From Cellvibrionaceae bacterium (GTDB lineage Bacteria; Pseudomonadota; Gammaproteobacteria; Pseudomonadales; Cellvibrionaceae), in the NCBI GenBank assembly GCA_025800435.1, contig JAOXRV010000169.1, forward strand, positions 1 to 27,767: a DNA stretch of 27,767 bases. Direction: 5' to 3'. Below, piece by piece: positions 23,652-27,767 of the stretch. The notes below the pieces were generated by a model. It worked only from the letters and a program-made list of their open reading frames with translations, was not told the origin of the DNA and made no database searches. Each line of letters starts with the position of its first letter. Within the stretch, counting starts at the first letter, position 1. Both the position numbers and the translations under genes were made by a program.

Positions 23652-23761
23652 GAGCATGGTGGGGGGAGAGGCTTCTGGGGGCTTGGGAGCCAAGGATGGC
23701 GGACGAGAGCCCCAGGGAAGGGTCCATGCGTCCCCCAGAAGCCTCTCCCCCCACCATGCTC
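23652..23761. repeat. Long inverted-repeat element B
   Basis: A perfect 30-base arm (23652-23681, beginning GAGCATGGTGGGGGGAGAGG) is repeated inverted at 23732-23761, enclosing 50 bases. The interior has GCCAAGGATGGC, CAGGGAAGGG and GGTCCATGC, which resemble degenerate copies of a CCATGGATGG core. It lies between the LuxR terminator and the uvrA promoter. Perfect arms imply recent origin or selection on the fold. Confidence 0.88.
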
Positions 23762-23822
23762 GTCTCGAAGCCACCCAAACCAACAAGTCAAATACCTGTT
23801 TATTTATCCAGCATTTTAGGCT

Positions 23823-23846
23823 TATACTAGCTGGCTGATTTACCAG
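23823..23846 (+). promoter_or_regulatory. uvrA promoter -10 with LexA-type SOS box
   Basis: TATACT (23823-23828) is a good -10; the -35 around 23799-23805 is weak. Three bases on, CTGGCTGATTTACCAG (23831-23846) fits the LexA half-site pattern CTG-N10-CAG and would cover the transcription start. uvrA is a known SOS gene in E. coli, so LexA control is expected. Confidence 0.65.
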
Positions 23847-23863
23847 ACAAAGGCCGGTTAGCA

Positions 23864-26686
23864 GTGGATACCATACACGTACGTGGCGCACGCACCCACA
23901 ACCTCAAAAACATTGACCTAGACATACCCCGGGACAAGCTGATTGTGATCACCGGCCTGTCCGGCTCGGGCAAATCCTCCCTGGCCTTCGACACCCTCTA
24001 TGCCGAGGGCCAGCGCCGCTATGTGGAATCACTTTCCACCTATGCCCGCCAGTTCCTGTCGATGATGGAAAAGCCCGATGTTGATCACATCGAAGGCCTG
24101 TCACCGGCAATCTCCATTGAACAGAAGTCGACTTCTCACAACCCTCGCTCTACTGTGGGCACTATTACCGAGATCTATGATTACCTGCGTCTGTTATTTG
24201 CCCGCGCCGGTGAGCCACGCTGTCCTGATCACGATCTGCCACTGGCGGCACAGACAGTCAGCCAGATGGTGGATCAGGTACTGGAGCTGCCCGAAGGCAC
24301 CAAGCTGATGCTACTGGCACCGGTGATTCAGGGCCGTAAAGGTGAGCACTTACATACTATTAATGAACTGAAAGCTCAGGGCTTTGTCCGCGCCCGCGTT
24401 GATGGCATCGTGGTGGATATCGACAGTATTCCGGAGCTGGATAAGAACAAGAAGCATGATATTGAAGCAGTCGTCGACCGCTTCAAAGTTCGTGATGATC
24501 TGCAGATTCGTCTGGCCGAATCTTTTGAAACCGCACTGAATATGACCGACGGTGTCGCCCGTATCAGCTATATGGACGGCGACGGCGAAGATCTGGTGTT
24601 CTCCGCCCGCTTTGCCTGCCCGGAGTGTGGTCACAGCATTCAGGAACTGGAACCGCGCATGTTCTCGTTCAACAACCCCCATGGTGCCTGCTCTTCCTGT
24701 GACGGCCTGGGAGTAAAGCAGTTCTTCGACCCGGCCAAGGTGGTCAGCGACCCGACCCTGACTCTGTCTGAAGGCGCAATCCGCGGCTGGGATCGTCGAG
24801 CGCTGTACTATTATCAGCAGCTGAAAGCGGTTGCCGAGCACTACGACTTCGATATGGATACACCGTTTGGTGAACTGACCACCAAACAACAGAAAGCAGT
24901 ACTCTATGGCAGCGGCCGTGAAAGTGTGGCATTCCGCTACCTGAATGATCGCGGCGATATTATCAGCAAGTCGCATCCATTTGAGGGCGTGCTGAATAAT
25001 CTGGAGCGCCGCTACCGGGAAACCGAATCCGATATGGTGCGCGAGGATCTGGCCAAATATATCAATATGCAGGAGTGTCCAGCCTGTCACGGCAGCCGTC
25101 TGCGCCGGGATGCGCGCCACGTCTATATTGATGAGAAGACCCTGCCGGATATTGTGCGCCTGTCCATCGGTGACAGCTGTGAATATTTTGATTCACTGCA
25201 CCTGACCGGTAAGCAGGGCGAGATCGCCGAGAAGATTCTCAAAGAGATCCGTCTGCGACTGGAGTTTCTGGTCAATGTCGGGCTTGATTACTTGTCGCTT
25301 GAGCGTAGCGCAGAAACGCTATCAGGCGGTGAAGCACAACGTATTCGTCTGGCGAGCCAGATCGGTGCCGGTCTGGTTGGTGTCATGTACATTCTGGACG
25401 AACCGTCCATCGGCTTGCACCAGCGAGATAACGAGCGCCTGCTTAATACCCTGATTCATCTGCGGGACCTTGGCAATACAGTGATCGTGGTTGAGCACGA
25501 TGAAGACGCGATCCGTCTGGCAGACTATGTTATCGATATCGGCCCGGGGGCAGGCGTACACGGTGGTGAGATTGTTGCCCAGGGTACACCGAAACAACTG
25601 ATGAAATCGAAGCAGTCGATGACTGCCGATTACCTGTCTGGTCGTCGTAAGATCGAAATACCGGCAAAACGCCACGAACCGGATGGCCGCTGGCTGAAGC
25701 TACTGGGTGCTACTGGTAACAACCTGAACGACGTCAACCTGGAAATCCCACTGGGGCTGCTGACATGCATCACCGGCGTCTCCGGTTCCGGTAAATCGAC
25801 CCTGATTAACAGTACTCTGTACCCGATTGCGGCCACTGAGCTGAATAAAGCCACCACCCTGGATGCATCGCCGCATAAAGCTATCGAAGGTCTGAAAGAG
25901 CTGGATAAGGTGATCGACATCGATCAGAGCCCGATCGGTCGTACACCGCGTTCGAATCCGGCGACCTACACCGGTATCTTCACACCGATCCGGGAGCTGT
26001 TTGCCGGCACCCAGGAAGCCCGCTCCCGTGGCTATAAGCCAGGCCGTTTCAGCTTTAACGTCAAGGGCGGTCGCTGTGAAGCCTGTCAGGGCGACGGCGT
26101 GATCAAGGTAGAGATGCACTTCCTGCCGGATATCTACGTCCCTTGTGACGTCTGTAAAGGCAAGCGCTACAACCGCGAAACACTGGAAGTGAAGTACAAA
26201 GGCAAGAGTATTCATGAAGTGCTGGAGATGACCGTCGAGGACGGCCGTGAGTTCTTCGATGCTATCCCGGCTCTGGCCCGCCGCCTGCAAACTCTGATCG
26301 ATGTAGGCCTGTCTTATATTCGCTTAGGACAAGCAGCAACCACGCTTTCCGGCGGTGAAGCTCAGCGAGTGAAACTGGCGAAAGAACTGAGTAAGCGCGA
26401 TACCGGCAAGACCCTGTATATCCTCGATGAGCCGACCACTGGTCTGCACTTCTTCGATATCCAGCAACTGCTCAACGTCCTCAATCGGTTGCGCGATCAC
26501 GGCAACACCATTGTGGTGATCGAACACAATCTGGATGTCATCAAAACCGCTGACTGGATCGTCGATCTGGGTCCTGAGGGCGGCATTAAAGGTGGTCAGA
26601 TAATCGGTACCGGCACACCGGAAGCGGTGGCAGAGATGCCGCATTCTTATACCGGGCAGTTTCTTAAGCCGATGTTGGAGGGGTAA
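23864..26686 (+). CDS. uvrA: Excinuclease ABC subunit A
   Basis: UvrA is the DNA damage-sensing ABC ATPase of nucleotide excision repair; it loads UvrB onto the lesion. The 940-residue protein is complete. First ATPase half: Walker A GLSGSGKSS (31-39), zinc module CPEC...CSSC (252/255, 276/279), signature LSGGEAQR (486-493), and ILDEPSIGLHQRD. Second half: Walker A GVSGSGKST (638-646), zinc finger CEAC...CDVC (738/741, 761/764), signature LSGGEAQR (828-835), and ILDEPTTGLHFFD. The start is GTG 23864. Its first 85 or so codons look like the neighbours (GGC, CGC), but the rest uses many more GGT and CGT codons, a sign of a mosaic gene or an assembly join. Confidence 0.98.
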   Translation: MDTIHVRGARTHNLKNIDLDIPRDKLIVITGLSGSGKSSLAFDTLYAEGQRRYVESLSTYARQFLSMMEKPDVDHIEGLSPAISIEQKSTSHNPRSTVGTITEIYDYLRLLFARAGEPRCPDHDLPLAAQTVSQMVDQVLELPEGTKLMLLAPVIQGRKGEHLHTINELKAQGFVRARVDGIVVDIDSIPELDKNKKHDIEAVVDRFKVRDDLQIRLAESFETALNMTDGVARISYMDGDGEDLVFSARFACPECGHSIQELEPRMFSFNNPHGACSSCDGLGVKQFFDPAKVVSDPTLTLSEGAIRGWDRRALYYYQQLKAVAEHYDFDMDTPFGELTTKQQKAVLYGSGRESVAFRYLNDRGDIISKSHPFEGVLNNLERRYRETESDMVREDLAKYINMQECPACHGSRLRRDARHVYIDEKTLPDIVRLSIGDSCEYFDSLHLTGKQGEIAEKILKEIRLRLEFLVNVGLDYLSLERSAETLSGGEAQRIRLASQIGAGLVGVMYILDEPSIGLHQRDNERLLNTLIHLRDLGNTVIVVEHDEDAIRLADYVIDIGPGAGVHGGEIVAQGTPKQLMKSKQSMTADYLSGRRKIEIPAKRHEPDGRWLKLLGATGNNLNDVNLEIPLGLLTCITGVSGSGKSTLINSTLYPIAATELNKATTLDASPHKAIEGLKELDKVIDIDQSPIGRTPRSNPATYTGIFTPIRELFAGTQEARSRGYKPGRFSFNVKGGRCEACQGDGVIKVEMHFLPDIYVPCDVCKGKRYNRETLEVKYKGKSIHEVLEMTVEDGREFFDAIPALARRLQTLIDVGLSYIRLGQAATTLSGGEAQRVKLAKELSKRDTGKTLYILDEPTTGLHFFDIQQLLNVLNRLRDHGNTIVVIEHNLDVIKTADWIVDLGPEGGIKGGQIIGTGTPEAVAEMPHSYTGQFLKPMLEG

Positions 26687-26696
26687 AAAATCGTGG

Positions 26697-26755
26697 CTCG
26701 AACGGAAGGCAAAGCCTTCCTCGCTCGACCGCATTGCAAAGCAATGCTCGCTAGT
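26697..26755. repeat. Tandem pair of covarying hairpins after uvrA
   Basis: Two units of about 27 bases each have a GCTCGA-type lead followed by a 7-base hairpin with AAA loop. Unit one is GGAAGGC-AAA-GCCTTCC (26704-26720); unit two is GCATTGC-AAA-GCAATGC (26731-26747). The spacer is TCGCTCGACC, and a further TCGCTAG follows. The arms differ between units but remain perfectly paired. It lies just after the uvrA stop, and neither hairpin has a following U-run, so termination is not obvious. Confidence 0.85.
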
Positions 26756-26795
26756 TGCTTGAAAAAGCGGAAGCACTGCAGAATATGGAATCTTT

Positions 26796-26820
26796 TGTAG
26801 CGAGGCACGTCCTCGTGCCG
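26796..26820. repeat. Short palindromic repeat
   Basis: GTAGCGAGGCACGTCCTCGTGCCG contains GGCACG (26804-26809), loop TCCT and CGTGCC (26814-26819). The GAGGCACG and CCTCGTGCC pieces can also pair in shifted register. It resembles short intergenic palindromes; no other copy is seen in this window. Confidence 0.55.
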
Positions 26821-26924
26821 ATATTCGCTCAATCTCTGCTTGGCAGTCCTTAACTACACCGCCCTGCGTAGGGACATGTGTGGATACTGGCTAGAAAAAG
26901 CCGATACAGGGTCTGGGTCAATTG

Positions 26925-26950
26925 TGTAGGGTGCGTTTTAACGCACCTTG
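26925..26950. repeat. GTAGGGTGCGTT-type palindromic repeat
   Basis: GTGTAGGGTGCGTTTTAACG followed by CACCTTG holds the perfect palindromic arms GGTGCGTT (26930-26937) and AACGCACC (26940-26947) with a TT loop. A repeat of this form is widespread in intergenic regions of many proteobacteria (recalled, not searched). It lies just after the HAD gene stop and could serve as its terminator. Confidence 0.6.
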
Positions 26951-26961
26951 CAGATTGATTA

Positions 26962-27618
26962 CTACATTGACTGGTTTTTCAGATCCGCAAGCACATAATG
27001 CATCGAAGACAAAATGCAGTGCCCAAGTGCTCTTACATCATCACATGGCTCAACCAGATCCGGTATCTGGTAGGTAAACATCTCTGCGGCTACCGCCGCA
27101 CGGACACCATTATTAGAATCTTCAAAAGCCAGACAGCTATTGGCATCTACACCTAAGCGGCTGGCAGCCAACTGATAGATCTCCGGGTATGGCTTACCCT
27201 GATCCACTTCACAGCCGGTCGCGACTGCACTGAAATATTGATCCAATCCAGCCAGCTTTAGCTTCTTCTGCGCGACAGGACTGGCAGTAGAGGTAGCAAC
27301 CGCCATTCGGATCTGCTTTGCCTGTAACCAGTCAAGCAACTCTGTGACACCCGGCTTAATCGGGATAGCCTTGTTCTCGACAATCTCGTGATAGTGTGTA
27401 CGCCACTCGGCTATCACTGCATCACAATCGTCAGCGTATGCCTCAAGGAATATCTCCCTGATACCTGCAGCATTACGACCAATAATGTTGAGATAGGTCT
27501 CTCGATAGAACGGCAACGCAAGGGTGCCACAGGCTTCTTCGAAAACACCCATGCATACTCGCTCAGTGTCGAGTAACAGACCGTCTATATCGAAAATCGC
27601 AGCTTGGAAATTAATCAT
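26962..27618 (-). CDS. HAD-superfamily hydrolase (subfamily IA, beta-phosphoglucomutase-like)
   Basis: A 218-residue haloacid-dehalogenase-type phosphatase or mutase. Motif I is FDIDGLLLDTE (nucleophile Asp10, acid/base Asp12), motif II VATSTAS (Thr109/Ser110), motif III Lys142 in GKPYPEIY, and motif IV FEDSNNGVRAA (Glu166, Asp167). A helical C1 cap lies between motifs I and II. All catalytic residues are present. Relatives dephosphorylate sugar phosphates, 2-deoxyglucose phosphate or pseudouridine phosphate; the substrate is not readable. No good Shine-Dalgarno is seen before ATG 27618. Codon use resembles the distal part of uvrA, not the genes left of 24 kb. Confidence 0.9.
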   Translation of the reverse strand: MINFQAAIFDIDGLLLDTERVCMGVFEEACGTLALPFYRETYLNIIGRNAAGIREIFLEAYADDCDAVIAEWRTHYHEIVENKAIPIKPGVTELLDWLQAKQIRMAVATSTASPVAQKKLKLAGLDQYFSAVATGCEVDQGKPYPEIYQLAASRLGVDANSCLAFEDSNNGVRAAVAAEMFTYQIPDLVEPCDDVRALGHCILSSMHYVLADLKNQSM

Positions 27619-27718
27619 AGTTTATGGCAGACAAAACCCTGGATGGTTGAGCATCTATAGTAACAGCCAAATATTAAAGCCAGTGGTATCCGGCCAAATT
27701 ATTTCAGGCAGTAAAAAT

Positions 27719-27765
27719 CCACCTTCATAGAAGGTGGCTTTGCTTTATGCCCCCTATAAGGGGGC
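27719..27765. terminator. Two hairpins near the right edge
   Basis: CCACCTTC-ATA-GAAGGTGG (27719-27737), followed by CTTTGCTTT, is terminator-like on plus. GCCCCCT-ATA-AGGGGGC (27749-27765) follows. Both have an ATA loop. They presumably end a neighbouring gene outside the window, to the right on minus or not seen here. Confidence 0.6.
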
Positions 27766-27767
27766 GT

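Noticed and set aside
24350..25120. Long antisense ORF (256 codons) within uvrA
   Set aside because: It is a shadow of the conserved uvrA frame with no independent start signals.

Overview
The window reads as a chromosomal segment of a marine-type gammaproteobacterium. The evidence is a rplU-rpmA-obgE-proB block divergent from ispB, the FabA/FabB unsaturated fatty acid pair, and a uvrA / YajR-like MFS / ssb neighbourhood as in Pseudomonas and relatives. Most genes are GC-rich with GGC/CGC-type codons. I cannot assign a genus from sequence alone; a Cellvibrionales- or Pseudomonas-related lineage is an inference.

Layout. 1-1682 (minus): an RND efflux operon, membrane fusion protein followed by a permease cut by the window edge. 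1842-6195 (minus): ribosomal proteins L21 and L27, the GTPase ObgE, glutamate 5-kinase ProB and a HisC-like PLP aminotransferase translationally coupled to proB. 6490-7452 (plus): octaprenyl diphosphate synthase IspB, divergent from rplU. 7499-8854 (minus): phosphomannomutase. 9036-10880 (plus): fabA-fabB with a strong hairpin between them. 10881-11348 has no clear gene but holds a long inverted-repeat element. 11349-13868 (minus): an acyl-CoA synthetase and a RmlD-like protein that has lost its catalytic lysine. 14160-18376 (plus): a second RND fusion protein/permease pair with a 4-base coupled overlap. 18542-20184 (plus): a lower-GC HipB/HipA toxin-antitoxin operon with its own strong promoter. 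20300-22240 (minus): ssb and a YajR-like MFS exporter. 22799-23458 (plus): a CsgD/VpsT-like LuxR regulator with a 558-base upstream region. 23864-26686 (plus): uvrA behind a LexA-type box. 26962-27618 (minus): a HAD phosphatase.

Most of this is conserved housekeeping: ribosome assembly, proline, quinone side chain, fatty acids, nucleotide excision repair and SSB. The accessory content is the two RND pumps, the hipBA module, the LuxR regulator and several intergenic inverted-repeat elements. Two large elements (10947-11056 and 23652-23761) share an architecture and may belong to one dispersed family. A tandem pair of hairpins after uvrA (26704-26747) has base-paired arms that differ by compensatory changes. 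Codon use shifts inside uvrA at about 24.1 kb and stays different to the end of the window, which suggests either recombination with a divergent relative or an assembly join. I did not find a clearly undescribed multi-gene system; the intergenic element families and the degenerate RmlD-like protein are the best leads.
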